A stretch of 64,000 bases of DNA from Tubulanus polymorphus. Lineage: Eukaryota; Nemertea; Palaeonemertea; Tubulaniformes; Tubulanidae. Position 1 is the stretch's first letter. Each line of letters opens with the position of its first letter. Of the stretch, positions 1 to 12,475 are shown one piece after another. Location: contig NC_134026.1 in assembly GCF_964204645.1 (NCBI RefSeq), positions 21,408,650-21,472,649 on the forward strand, written 5' to 3'. A model generated the notes under the pieces. That model was not told where the DNA came from and did no database searches. It was given only the letters and a program-made list of their open reading frames with translations. A program made the translations under genes and the position numbers.

Positions 1-598
1 TCCGAGTATGACCAAGTATAAATAAACAAGTGCATAAACCACTTGATGAACTTGTGATTGAATAGGGAGTCCAGTCAGTAGTGCAAAATCATCTCAAATC
101 TTGGGACTCGCCTTAGAATGTTAAATTTGGCCATAAAACCAAAATGAACTAAGACTGGTCTTAAATCTAAGTATTGACTGCCCGACAAATGCCCTGGGCC
201 CGGTTCCACAGTTGTGAATTAGAGTTAACTCTGAGTAAAGATCAGTTCATTTTCAAAGTTTTAACTCTAGGGTTAAATTTAACCCAGAACTGTGGAACTG
301 GATCCTGGTCGTCCAGTAATCTAAAGGTTAATCCACAACTGTGTAACGTTAAGTTATTTATTTAGACATCAAGACTAAAGACTATTAGAGACTAGTCTGT
401 AATACCTGAATTTCTTTTGTCACATTGATGCTAAGTAAGGATACTGAATATATCGTTTTGCATGCAAGCCATGCAGACAGGATAGGAACAACGATAACAT
501 GAATACAAACTACTACCGATAACAGAAGTTTCAACTTTTTTTTGACCTGATAAAAAATTCTTGTTTTTTTTTTTGCGTGATTACTTCGTTCTCTTTTC
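1..598. other. Flotillin-2 3' flank with palindromic repeat
   Basis: No coding exon is seen here. A minus-strand AATAAA hexamer at 357-362 lies about 240 bases beyond the flotillin-2 stop codon and is a candidate polyadenylation signal. Positions 196-304 form an imperfect palindrome (described separately). The flanking bases 95-180 resemble one arm of another palindromic repeat found near 34.1 kb. Confidence 0.5.
196..304. repeat. Palindromic MITE-like element
   Basis: The left end reads GGGCCCGGTTCCACAG and the right end reads CTGTGGAACTGGATCC, so the ends are inverted copies around a short centre containing AGTTAACTCT-type words. It shares the GG(C)CC(A/G)GTT terminal word with palindromes at 6133, 34072 and 61920, which suggests one non-autonomous family. 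No coding capacity. Confidence 0.55.
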
Positions 599-3500
599 TT
601 ATGCAACAGCTCCGGGGATCTTCGAAAGAACCTACGAATGCACAAAACAAAAAGACGGGTTATTCAAAATGAGTAAGGACTACTTCAATAAATACCTCCC
701 CCACTTTTTATCTTATATTATAGATAGAAACCGGTAATAAATCAACATCAATGTTGACCCGTCCAAAAAGACGGTCGCTTCAATGAAACGACGATGAACA
801 TCAGGGATTATCGTGTTATTCTCCAGCTACTAACAACTCACCTTTGATAAATCCACACCAGTCAACGCCTGCACGGTCGGTGGTAGTGAACTGATTAATT
901 TGCTGACCTCCGCCGATGTTCGATCGTCACCGATCATTACTATTTGATCGGTCTTTGCCAGTGGAGCGGCGACTTCAGCTGCCACCTGAAAAATTACCGG
1001 CGCGTGAAACGCTGAGTTAAAAGGCGCGGCTAACGGCATTGTAAACAAACAGAAATGACTTAAAATGCAGCAGCGCATATTACCCTCGGGAGTTTGACTT
1101 ATTACATAATGAATAGGGAGCCACGGGCCATATAAACGGTCAACAGTTATGGAGTACAGGTGATTCTTTGAAGATGGCCGCGCGGTTTAGTCCAGCCCCT
1201 AAATCAATTAAGCGGCTCACACAACAGACGGAGGACCTTATCGAGTTGGTCAGTAAAAGTTCAAGGCGCACGAGAAAGTCTCGAAGATAATTATCGGCGA
1301 CTGACCTTAGGTAGTGTGTCGAGTACGAGATTCAATACGGCTGCTTCTCCGTATTGTTTATATGCGGCTGCCTTTAATCTCATACGTTCGGCCTCCGCTT
1401 TACCGACTGCTTCGATAGCGCCCGCTTCCGACTGTCCGATCAGTTTGATTTTCTCCGACTCGGCGCGAGCTGTTTCGACTGTTTGAGTGCTGGAAAATGA
1501 CGATCGCAAATTCATCAAAATCGTCTACTATTTAGAGGCGAATGCAAATCTAGCCTTACAAAAATATCATTCAATTACCAATTGAGTATCATCCCACGCT
1601 ATCAGTCAATTTATAAAACCACGGAAGAATCCCAACAATTAAAACTTCATGATTGAATAATAGCTGTACTGTCACATGATTTGACCTGTGTAAATCTTGC
1701 TGTACTCATATTCAAATAATTTGTTTAATTCTACTGTAGGCTTGACTTAAAAACCCCTTGAGCATAAAACCCATTGAAGCCCAATCGAGCATAGCAAAAT
1801 TCATGGTACAATTTTGGAATAAATTTGATGTCATTTTTCATCTTATGGTACAATTTTGGAATAAATTTGATGTCATTTTTCATCTATCGAAAACTACGAC
1901 TTCAAACATTCGACGAAGGACCAACATTGGTCATGTGTCATAGATGCCAATTACTGATAACTGATTTTTCAAAATTTTCTGATTCTTCTATGGTTTTTGA
2001 AAGAGGATACGGAGGGTTCGAAAGACTTTCGAACCGTCCTCCGAAACCGGTTTACCATCATCGAATTTCATATAGAAACGAACACGTCAAAACTCACCGT
2101 TTACCCTCGGCTATTTGTTGCACTTTGTAAGCCTCCGCCTCGGCGGGACGTTTCACCGTACCGATCAGCTCTTTTTCCTTACGTAGGATTTCTTTCTCTT
2201 CGATTTCAATCTGTTTTTTACGTTCAACGACCTCGATTTCGATTTCCTCACTACGGATTTTTTGTCGTTCTTTCGCTGCCTGCAGTTCGTACGCCAATTC
2301 AGCCTCGGCTTTCTGAAGAACAATACGATGAATGATCTGATAATTTTCAGAAATTTTCTAGTCAAAGTAATCAACAATTCGAGATTTAAACATCAGGATT
2401 AGATTAGGTTTTGCTCATGGATTGTCTATTGTAGCTGCAACCATTTCTAATCTGTTATACCAATTCCAATTCCAATTCAAATTCAAATCTTCTCGGGTTT
2501 TAAAGGGCATCCACTGGAAATTTACCAGAATTTATGTACCTTTGCATTAACTTCCATATCAAATTCAGATTTCTTCATTTGGTAATCTTTGACAGAGTCG
2601 GCTATTTTAGTATCGGCGGAATATTTCACATCCATCTTTGCTTTTTCACATTCTGCTTCCTACAATAAGAGAAGATACTTCAGATGCAACAGTTCTTTCA
2701 CAAAAATTTTTTCAGGCATTTTAAGCAATACTTTAGGCATTGTCTTTTTTGATAATGGGATTGATTGAACCACAGGTGATTGGTGGTGCAGATTTTATTT
2801 TGGATACTTAGGTAATATAACCGTGGTATACATTTTTAGATTGACAACTAATACTGAACTTTAAGTAACAAATTTGATTTACGTAATAAAATCGACGTAT
2901 ACACGAATGAGCTTCTTTTTCTTTTGATGTTGAAATGGGGATGATTTCCTTAGTTATTCATTTCATAGAGTGATTTGGTTTGGATTGATACTTATTTGGC
3001 GTGACCCATAACTAACCCATTGCACAAAGATACCGAAACATGAACAAAACATGGGGCAACTTTTTAACCCAGTTAACTCAACTATGGGTCAGTCATATTA
3101 CACTGTCATGAAACCTACCCGAATTCCAGCATCTCGGTTGGCTTCAGCGACGCCGATGTCGGCGTCACGTTTAACGACGGCGGTTTGCGCGCGACCGAGC
3201 GACGATAGGTACTCGACATCGTCGTAGACATCTTTGATCGTAAAACTGAGAATTTCGATGCCCATTCTGCCGACGTCAGGCGACGCAACTTCTCTGACGA
3301 GCTGAGCGAATTTATCTCGATCTTGATACACATCTTCTACTGTTAACGTACCTTTAAAAATACATTTCGTTATTAATAGTTAATCTACTTCCATGAATTA
3401 AGGGTTATTCCAGGCCAGGTTTTATAGACTGGTATTAACTTTAACTCAGGGGCTAACTCTTGAAACTCTTAGGACCGGTTTTAAAGACTGGTATTAGAAT

Positions 3501-4934
3501 GAATTAACCCAGAACCCAGAAGAATGCCAGAATTTAAAAAAAATTATAATGTTAGTTATTATTTTGATTTTCCCATTAATACGCATGCGCAATCTACAAG
3601 ATTTTGATGATTTGCAAAACAATTTTTATAAGGTTTTTCTTTTGTAAAGTGCTGACAATTCAAAACAAAACGATCGCTGTTGTGCTACAGTCAATTTGAA
3701 GAGAATAGCTGATATGCGTGCTCTGCACGTCAGCCGCACACAAAGTGACGCAGTAGAAGCGTGCATAGCACGTCCATAGCACTGAAAAGGTTAAGTTAGC
3801 CCCAGTGATAAAACTGGCCCCAAAGTATAAGACAAGTTTCCTAGGAAAGGTTACTCTATAATAAGGAATACATTCGTTAGTAAATTACTAATTTTTGAAC
3901 TGGTCTAGAATCGAACCTTCACGTACCTAATATAGCTCTGAGGTGACCTTCCATAGTTTGTAAGATGACCGACTCGATTTGTTGCGGAGACTTGCCGAGA
4001 AACTGTTCGCAGGCAGTAGTTAACAGTTCAGATTCGGTCATGACTTTCACCTGGGCGACACCAGTAACGGTCAGTGGTACGCCTTCGGATGTTTCGACGT
4101 GCTCGCAAACTGGATTCAGGGTCATCACTTCGAGAGAAATCCTGAAAGATGAGAGATCACGACCATCGGAACAAAATAATCCAGTACTGTTTTATATTTC
4201 GAAAAATCAGTAGTTGATGTCCAACTTATCAAGATAAATAAATAAACAAATACAATGAACAAATATTTTACTATAATTTCTATCATGTACTAGTTCTTGT
4301 AGTAGGTTATATTTTTGAGGGCATTGCAATTCAAAAACCCCTGTCCCCTAATCACTGATAATTGCAAGATGGGTTGGACACCTAGGCCTTGCCAGGCATC
4401 CATTTCATCTGTGATGATGATAACCATCATCATGTGGATGGTGCCAGTGCATTATCATATGATTTCTAAATCACAATCGTTTTTGGCACATCAAATGATC
4501 AACAATAGTTGATATTCCCAACTAATACAACATTGACTTCTACGTAAGTTCAGTGCTTCATTTTCTGTGCATTCTATCAATGACTTAGTGTGTGAATGAT
4601 TCATTCATCTGACGATAGACGATTGTCCACCGACACCGATATCGCTCTAGTGAAACAATTTTTCAAATCTTAACGACGGAAATCTAAATATACTCACGCT
4701 TGGACATCAGTAACTAAACACCATGCCCAACCCCAGCCTCCAATAATCGTCTTTTTGCTTTGAGCGCCGCAACATCCACCTGTGGAAGGGAGTGAAATAA
4801 GTAAATAAGATAAGATTTTCATTTCATTGAATCAGTGAAGGTCACCAATCTTTAAGCGCATATAATCTACTTCTGATTCACTAACCAGAGATGATAAGGG
4901 CCTCGTTAGGACCGACGGTGTGTATATTTCCCAT
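599..4934 (-). CDS. FLOT2: Flotillin-2 (reggie-1), complete, 9 exons
   Basis: Scaffold protein of membrane microdomains on the inner face of plasma and endosomal membranes. Coding exons in transcript order: 4886-4934, 4698-4779, 3927-4141, 3119-3351, 2540-2659, 2098-2312, 1306-1489, 842-985, 599-631. All junctions are GT/AG, phases agree, and the product is 424 aa, close to vertebrate flotillin-2. It starts MGNIHTVGPNEALIISGGCC: Gly2 allows N-myristoylation and Cys19/Cys20 match the palmitoylation pair, but the Cys4 of vertebrate flotillin-2 is Ile. The SPFH (PHB) domain covers about residues 1-190 (GVAQVKVMTE, EGHLRAILGTLT, DVGRMGIEILSFTIKDVYD). The Ala/Glu-rich coiled-coil flotillin domain follows (EIEIEVVERKKQIEIEEKE, RPAEAEAYKVQQIAEG, EAVGKAEAERMRLKA). 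The final exon is only 33 bases and encodes VLSKIPGAVA then TAA. The gene is divergent from PPP4C. Family identity is very secure; the tiny last exon rests on its acceptor, frame and resemblance to flotillin C-termini. Confidence 0.95.
1803..1885. repeat. 42-bp tandem duplication in a flotillin-2 intron
   Basis: Two consecutive copies of a unit starting ATGGTACAATTTTGGAATAA and ending in TTTTTCATCT. They are identical over almost the whole length, so the duplication is recent. It lies in intron 6 and has no coding role. Confidence 0.85.
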
Positions 4935-5758
4935 TTTACACAGCTACGTCAGTAGAAATCACTTTCGAAATCGTCAAAACGAGTAAAAAACAACTCTCGT
5001 TGACAAGCAAAAAATTCAATGGCGTCAAAATATTGATCGAGCGCCGACAATATCGATAGTTTGTATCTGAATCGACCTAGTTTTTCAACCTTTAATTTTG
5101 CCCGATTAACAACAATTAATTGCGTTAGTAAATTACCGTCGGCATCTTTGGCGCCGCTCAAAAATGTCCATAATTTCAAATAGGCGTAGGGCCTAGGCCT
5201 ATACGCCAAAAAAGTAAAATGACTCGATCATTTTTTTCAGAACTCAAAACTCATTGTTTTGGGTTCGAGCCTATCGTGACGATTTTAATGCCTTTATTCA
5301 TAATTCTTTTGAAAATGATATTCCACAATGTACTTATCAAAAATGTATTGTTTATGACGTCATAGTTTGATCAACTATCCCATGGCTATGACGTCATTTC
5401 AGGTCATTATAGTTCAGAGAAGAGAAGCGGAAGCGCTGTGTGTGAGTGACTTTGTATCCGATCGCTTTCTCGGGGAGAAAATATACCTAAAATTCCCTTT
5501 TTAAAGCATACCCGAAGCCTCATTATTTGTCTATAGAATCTGCGACGTGGCAATATTTCGAACAGGTAATAAATCAAGCCGTTTTGGTTCTCGTAATTCG
5601 TAAAATCCACCCGGGAAAATATTTCACGGGAGAAGAGTAGTCTGTGAATAAATTGTTGAGTTTTGCTAATCTCGATTAAATTTTAGATTATGGACTTTAT
5701 TCTTTTATTTTCAGTGCATTTTGGTTTGGGCCATCATTGAAAATTGAAACAACTAAGG
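4935..5758. promoter_or_regulatory. Divergent promoter interval of FLOT2 and PPP4C
   Basis: The start codons of flotillin-2 (minus) and PPP4C (plus) are about 825 bases apart, so both promoters and 5' UTRs must lie here unless non-coding first exons exist further out. Two perfect TGACGTCA palindromes are at 5355-5362 and 5389-5396. No clear TATA box was identified next to either start. Confidence 0.55.
5355..5396. promoter_or_regulatory. Pair of CRE/ATF palindromes
   Basis: TGACGTCA occurs twice in 42 bases (5355-5362 and 5389-5396), each preceded by TA. This is the full cAMP-response-element/ATF-CREB consensus. Its place in the PPP4C/FLOT2 shared upstream region, about 360-400 bases from the PPP4C start codon, suggests use as an activator site. 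Function is inferred from the motif only. Confidence 0.5.
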
Positions 5759-8700
5759 ATGGCTGATTGTAGTGACTTGGACAGGTATTAAAAGGCTTTA
5801 CGAAATTCTCCAGAAGCGCAGCGCAGGGGAGGGCTGTCTGAATATCTGCAATATCGGAATATACTGGCCTGAGTTTAGATACTGAATTTTCTATTGCCTC
5901 CAATTTTCTCAGTCGCACACCTTAGTGCGCATGTGAACAACCTTCCTGCTATAAGGCACTATTGTAGCTATTGGTTGGCCTTTTATGGGATGGTCAGGTT
6001 TATAGGTATATAATACATGTACATCTCTTCATTCGCACTTTTCAACTTTCCTAGTGTGGCTGGTCATGGGTGTCATCCGTAGGGGCTGCAAATACCCCTA
6101 CAAAGATCTCCATTCTCACTTGCTTACCATCAGGGGCCAGTTGCTCAAGAGTTAACCAGTTGATAGTTGACAAAGTGACAATTAAAACAATGTTTATTGT
6201 TACTACGGTATCTATCCACTGGTTATCTTTAACCAACTTTTGAGCAACTGGCCCCGGATGATTATTTCCTTGATTATCCAGAAGAGGGTTTGCATAATAA
6301 TGGAATTTCTCGGGCAACAAATAGCTTCCAATCCACTGCCCCCTTTACGAGATCGGTTTGAGCCTTCCGAGCTAACTTAACGAATTAGAAAAATTAATGT
6401 ATTTTCAGGCAAATCGAACAGCTACGACGCTGTGAAATAATAAAGGAAAGCGAAGTGAAAGCGTTATGCGCGAGGGCTCGAGAAATTCTTATTGAAGAGA
6501 GCAATGTTCAAAGGGTCGATTCACCAGTAACGGTAAGTGATACGCGAGCCAACAACGGAATATATTGATTAATTCTCATGTTAAGCCACATCGTCACCCT
6601 CACTCACAACCCGGGATTAAAACCCCTACAGGGACCCTATAACTCCTTGATTCCCTAAAATCTAAATTGTGATGTTAAGGGTTGGGATTTTTTTTTCACC
6701 AAAGTAGGTGGCTATACTGAATAATAAATCAAGGTTATAGGATAGATATGTGCTTGCAAAACCACCAAATTAACGGATTACTGAGACACTACCAATTTAG
6801 GAGGACTCAACAGCGATTGGGATGACGAAAGTGATGCAGACACGTCCTAAAAATTTGAAATTTTCACCTTTCAAACTCTTTTTATGCAGGAATGACTGAT
6901 AGATCTGTAGGGACCCTGCCCTTCATTTGTCTAATTAATCGTCGAAGGATTTTAAGACTGACTAGCTACAGACTAGTCAGCCTTCGAGACTCGCAAATTA
7001 TTTGAGTCTACAATATAGTTTCTTTTCTGTTGCAGGTGTGCGGTGATATACACGGACAGTTTTACGATTTAAAAGAACTTTTCAAAGTCGGCGGCGACGT
7101 GCCGGATACTAATTATCTATTCATGGGCGACTTCGTAGATCGAGGGTTTTACAGCGTCGAAACGTTTTTACTACTATTAGCTTTGAAGGTACGAACTTCT
7201 GGTTGAAAACAAAAAGAAATTCACTTTCTCCATTACTAGACCGATCAATGACAGAAATGCTATAATTTAGGTCAGAATTGTTGTTCAATTGTTGGACCAT
7301 TGACAAAATTTCTGCTGCTAACTAGAGCATCGATTGTAGACTCACCGTTGACTGTCCGATGATTTATTTCGTTCATATGTCTCGCCTGATAAAGCTGAAT
7401 TGAAATCAGTGAAATCTTGGAAATATAATTGATTAATCAGCGATGACGTTTTAATTCAGTTCTATTTTGTTGTCTTCTATACATTCTATATACATTGAAA
7501 TCACTTTTATTTCCTTGATATCTTTACTAGGGACAAAATAAAGAATTTTCCTGCCTATTTCAATTCAAGAATTGGACTCAAAATCTGTATTGTTGTACAG
7601 TATGTTTTTTGTTTTGTTTTTTTTTTAAATATTTAAAAGACGATTGTGTTGTTATTTGAAGGTACGTTACCCCGACCGAATCACGTTGATTCGCGGAAAT
7701 CACGAAAGTCGACAAATCACTCAGGTCTACGGTTTCTACGACGAGTGTCTACGTAAATACGGCTCAATCACGGTGTGGCGTTATTGCACTGAAATATTCG
7801 ACTACCTTAGTTTATCGGCTATCATCGATGGAAAGGTAGGTTGTATGAAGCATTTCCGAAAATGAGGCAGTTACTCTGTATTTCGTAGTAGTAATGTTAT
7901 TTAGGAGGGTTCTTTACTCATTGCTTTCGATGATGCCTGAAAACAGAAGGCCATTCATCATGTGTTCACAATTTGTATCTGATTTTGATGGCACTTTCGA
8001 AAAGAAGCATCTTTTGAAGCAGAACACATGTATTTGTGGGTGAAGGGGCAAAATTTACTTTTTTTTCTGAATCTGATGTGCACAATGCTTTGATGTCTAC
8101 CTAAATGTATTGCATCATTTTCCATGATTCCTTTCTGAAAGGTCCGTTCATTATATAAGCCTACTAGCAAATACCCAACCACAGCATGAGTACCGGTAGA
8201 AATGGCTAGAAAACAGTAACTTCATTGAGTTACAAAATGCTATTGTTTGGGTTTTTCATTGAACATTGACATATGTTAACTGCCTTAGGTCATTCTACCT
8301 ATATTCCGAGTCATGTATTACCAAATTTGATGACTAGGTGCCATGGCTTTAAGAGGAGTAGCATGACAAACATTTTCTCACCACCATCATAGTATGATGT
8401 CAACACATTGGCTAATGTGCATAGACTAGGTGCTGGATAACTCGGTCTGTCTTGATTGACTGTTTAGTCAGTTAAGTTTATTGACGTTAACATTGAATTG
8501 CTATTTACTTCGACAGATATTTTGTGTTCACGGTGGTCTGTCGCCTTCGATTACGACTTTAGATCAAATACGTGCTATCGATCGAAAACAAGAGGTGCCA
8601 CACGATGGTCCTATGTGCGATCTACTGTGGTCCGATCCAGAAGGTAAGACACTGGTACAAACTGCAACCATAGTCACAGTTATCCTTTGAACATTTATCT

Positions 8701-10052
8701 ATGAAGTCTCGAAACTGTTAAAATTCTAATTTTGGTTTCTATTGCTGAAATCAATGGTTTTCTGTAAGACAGTGAACTATGTGTTAAATGTGTTAAGTTT
8801 TTTAACTCGTATATGTCATGGCAGCCATTGGTTTCCAATGATATTACATTTTCCATAAAGACGTAATCTAAGTCGTATAATTCAAGTTGCTTTATTTGAT
8901 TCACACAACTTACATACCATATACCGGTAACTAATCCAGGATCTATCATCAACAAAGTTGTGGTACGGTAGATTTTGAAATGAATGTCTAGAAGAGCCAT
9001 TTTAATTTAGATTAAGTGATTGGCAGTAATTTTGCCACATGTTTTACTTAAACTACCTTGGTAATTAGAAAGAAACCCAGAAACCATAGAAATGTTGAGG
9101 AAGGAATTATCCCCGATGTTGAGAATGTCAATTTATCTATTGCAGATACTCAGGGTTGGGGTGTAAGTCCTCGCGGTGCTGGATTTCTATTCGGCGTTGA
9201 CGTCGTCGCTCAGTTTAATTCTGCCAATGATATCGATCTGATTTGTCGAGCACATCAACTCGTGATGGAAGGTTACAAATGGCATTTTAACGAAACCGTG
9301 CTGACAGTTTGGTCGGCGCCGAATTACTGTTACAGGTATGTTGGATCGCAATTGTTTTCTGTACAGGGTCCAGTTTCATGAAAAAGTTTACGCTTTTAAA
9401 AGGGTGAAGTTTGAATTGTTGTCCTCGTCGAAAATATAAGGCTGCCACTGGCGATTACACCAAAATTTGAGTAACCTTTTTCGTGAAACTGGAAATTTCA
9501 TTGGGTAGTTTCTTATTTAATCAAATCGGAATGGTAGAACTCTTTTAAAGAAAGACTGAAACCCAAAATAGATCTTGGTCCATCTGCCGTGTTATGAATC
9601 CCTGCTTTAGGTGTGGAACTATTGATTCCTATGGTTGTTAAATAACAGCCGGATATCACTAATTAGACTCTGAATATAAAACGAAAAATATTCTTAATCC
9701 AAGTTAATACAATAATTTCTGAAGAGAGAATCTGTGTGAAATCAGTTAATGGATAATTTCCAAACATCTATTCCTGAAATTGCATACCTAATAGACAATA
9801 GATTTCAGACGATATCAGAGTATCCTGAAAAATTCAAAGTATGCAGTACTCTAGTACCGGTACATGTAGTTCTAGTCCTCCAGCCCGAGAACTTCAGCAA
9901 TGTTTTGTATATTGTTATTCAGGTGCGGAAATGTCGCTGCAATATTGGAACTAGACGAACACTTACAGAAAGACTTCACGATATTCGAAGCAGCGCCACA
10001 AGATACGAGAGGTATTCCATCCAAAAAACCGCAGGCCGACTACTTCCTTTGA
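5759..10052 (+). CDS. PPP4C: Protein phosphatase 4 catalytic subunit, complete, 7 exons
   Basis: PPP-family Ser/Thr phosphatase, the catalytic core of PP4 complexes that act in DNA-damage signalling, centrosome function and splicing. Exons: 5759-5784, 6409-6532, 7036-7188, 7662-7835, 8517-8643, 9146-9335, 9923-10052. They sum to 924 bases, giving exactly the 307 aa of vertebrate PP4C. Metal and phosphate-site motifs are intact: [17 protein letters not shown] and RGNHESR; downstream HGGLSP and YCYRCGN also fit. PP4 rather than PP2A or PP6 is indicated by [10 protein letters not shown] near the start, KESEVKALC, and the C-terminal [13 protein letters not shown]. The terminal YFL is the motif carboxymethylated by LCMT1 in PP2A-like enzymes. 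The first exon encodes only MADCSDLD and part of an Arg. A candidate AATAAA is at 10187-10192 and another at 11603. Identity is nearly certain. Confidence 0.97.
6133..6255. repeat. Palindromic MITE-like element in PPP4C intron 1
   Basis: The left end GGGGCCAGTTGCTCAAGAGT and the right end (reverse complement GGGGCCAGTTGCTCAAAAGT) are almost perfect terminal inverted repeats. Further inward, GTTAACCAG and its inverse also pair. About 123 bp, no coding capacity. Confidence 0.75.
6790..6925 (+). repeat. Dispersed repeat, copy without insertion
   Basis: The segment containing AGGAGGACTCAACAGCGATT, later AAATTTGAAATT, and GGAATGACTGAT...CTGTAGGGACCCTG matches the reverse complement of 61885-62120. 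The latter carries an extra palindromic element. This copy lies in PPP4C intron 2. Confidence 0.6.
9367..9492. repeat. Inverted-repeat element in PPP4C intron 6
   Basis: CCAGTTTCATGAAAAAG at the left and CTTTTTCGTGAAACTGG at the right are inverted copies about 125 bp apart, typical of a small MITE. No coding capacity. Confidence 0.55.
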
Positions 10053-11116
10053 GGACGCGGAAAATTGCTTAGGACGATTATCGATATAATGCGCATAGTA
10101 AAGTTGACGTTGAACATTTAACATCATCTCGAAAAGAAAACAACATAAAAAAGTACGTCTTCAACTGTCCCGTATGAAATCGCACAATAAATCGGATTGT
10201 TGTCTTCGTGTCGACCAGGCTGTTTAAATTTGTTATGTCGCGCAATATGAGTGAGTGGTTGCATTTATACATAAAGAACGATGAAAGAGTGTATGCGACT
10301 GTGCGTACGTCGGGTCAAAGGGCTATTAAAACTAGCCCTTCTTTCCTATATAGATAGACTTGTTGGCATAAAAGATTCTCATTCTTGATCGGTTTGCGTG
10401 GACGAGAAGGGCCAGGAAAAAAATGTATAATATTGTATAGGTTTTGAATTTAGTTATTGGTGAAGTCTTGTGAATCTCATTGATGATGACGCTTCCAAGT
10501 AATGTATATGAATTTTGAAATGCTGGCTGTAAATTGAGGGGATTTCATCAATTTACTAACCTCAGTACTATAGCTTTGCAATACTTCTTGTCAAAGAAGT
10601 ATCGTTGAGGGAATGTCAATTTTCGACATGTAATCACTTCTTGTTCATGAAACTTGAATTTGTCAAACAAAACCGATCAAGAGTAAGAAATCCTGTGTGT
10701 CAACGCTAAGTACATCAGGGAAGTCGTACCCAGTAAGAGAATCGGCACAGTTTTGTTGCGTACATACGTTGTTTCGGTATTGACATCGTTACAATCTGCA
10801 GATGTATGAATGTTTACTTGGGTGTATTTTATCGACAACAAGGGACCACATTTAACTCCAAACTGCGAGTGCGCGAGTGTTGATTTGTAGAGCAGCAGTG
10901 TATGAACCATGAACAACCTCAGGATCAACAGGATAAATGCTGATGTTTGAGAGACGATTGTTTGTCCTTCCGCGTTGTAAATTGTTCAGTTCGAGTCTAG
11001 TCCGAACTTAATCCGAAATACTATGTATGTTAGCCTTTGACCATGCCTTAGTTTAGTGACGATTAATGAAATGGTTTTGTCACACTTATTCATTTGAAGC
11101 TGCTACATGTACTAAT

Positions 11117-11273
11117 ACAGTAGACTGACTTCTTTACTCGGTACTGGTCGAAATTCAAAACTGCTCAAATGGATGAATTTTAGAAAGATAACATTCCATT
11201 TTTAACTGATCATCAATATTCAGTCGTGAAGTATTCACAGTTCCATCGCTACTGAGTAAAGCAGTCTACAGTA
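11117..11273. repeat. Inverted-repeat element
   Basis: The left arm ACAGTAGACTGACTTCTTTA with CTCGGTA pairs with the right arm TACTGAGTAAAGCAGTCTAC with AGTA. The arms are about 25 bases and about 105 bases apart. It looks like a MITE in the PPP4C downstream region. Confidence 0.45.
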
Positions 11274-12382
11274 CATTGAAAAAGATATTTCTTCAGAGTG
11301 AATGTTCATGTTATAATACCCATATTTTGGCATCTTCCATTATTTGCACTTTTACAACCATACGTTTCTCAATGGTGATCTAAAAAGGATGATCGCTGGG
11401 AGACTTATTCGATTATTTCTTGTAAAATTATGAGTGAGGAGCTGTAACAAATTTAATCTCATCGAAAGCAATTTTTCTCCACCTTAATGAGTTTTGTCTA
11501 CCAAAGCCCGTATATTGTAGGTCATTCAACCAGCTGATGCTGTGCTTTCAGTTGAGTAAGTTCTTTCTGTAAATAATATATAAACGAATTTTAAGTTATG
11601 AAAATAAAAATGCGGACCAGAATAAAGAGAAATGGACGAGAGGTTTCGTATCTCTGGTTTTGGTTGAAATTTCTTTTAAAATCCTCGCAATTTGCGACAG
11701 CAGCTTGGCGAACGTGAAGTGATCTTATGAATTTCAGTCGAGATGACCTGAAAATTAACGCAGCTCCTCCCTTCAACTATGCAGCCTGGACGCACCCCGT
11801 TCATAGATATGTGATTCTTCTCGATTGAAGTCTGGACAATCACTTTTAAAAGTCGTCGTAAAATGTTTTTTAGTCTGGCACTTGTCACCTTATTTTTTTG
11901 ATTCAAAATAACTGTTAGAGCTTCGACGATCAAAAATTTTAATAGCTAGTATTGAATGGCTGAAGGGTCGGCCCAGGCTGCAGCTTTGATACCTGCATTA
12001 ACTAGGTGCTATCATCAAGATTTGCAGCTATAAAACAACATTACATATTGACGGGAGATACTACTAAAAGGATATGTATCATTTCAACAATGTAAAATCC
12101 GTATTTATTATATGGAAGATTTTAAAATAAAATACTGTGATTATTCTTCAATAGAGTAGTTGGCTTGTATGTTTTTTCTTTGGCCATACACTAGCTAAGT
12201 TTACGCAGTGTTAGTGTTTTCAACTCCGGACATAGTGTTTTACGATGCATAAAATGGTTAAATGAGCTGGACACCAATAGAGTTAATGCAGCTATGTGCT
12301 TTTTTGAATCGACTAACTTCACATGTAAAACCTCTACCAGGTGACTGGTTGACTGATATTAATCTCAGCATTCATTAGTTGA

Positions 12383-12475
12383 TAAGTAAAAACCAACAGT
12401 TGATGATCAAAGTATTTAGAGCTGAAACAGTCAGAAAACACATGTTTTCATCATCAACTGTGAGATTTTACTTAT
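12383..12475. repeat. Short inverted repeat
   Basis: TAAGTAAAAACCAACAGTTG with ATGAT is inverted as ATCATCAACTGTGAGATTTT with ACTTA, with roughly 45 bases between arms. Probably an old MITE or foldback fragment. Confidence 0.45.

Noticed and set aside
2461-2490. CCAATT/CAAATT short repeats in flotillin-2 intron
   Set aside because: Simple microsatellite-like sequence, of no special interest.
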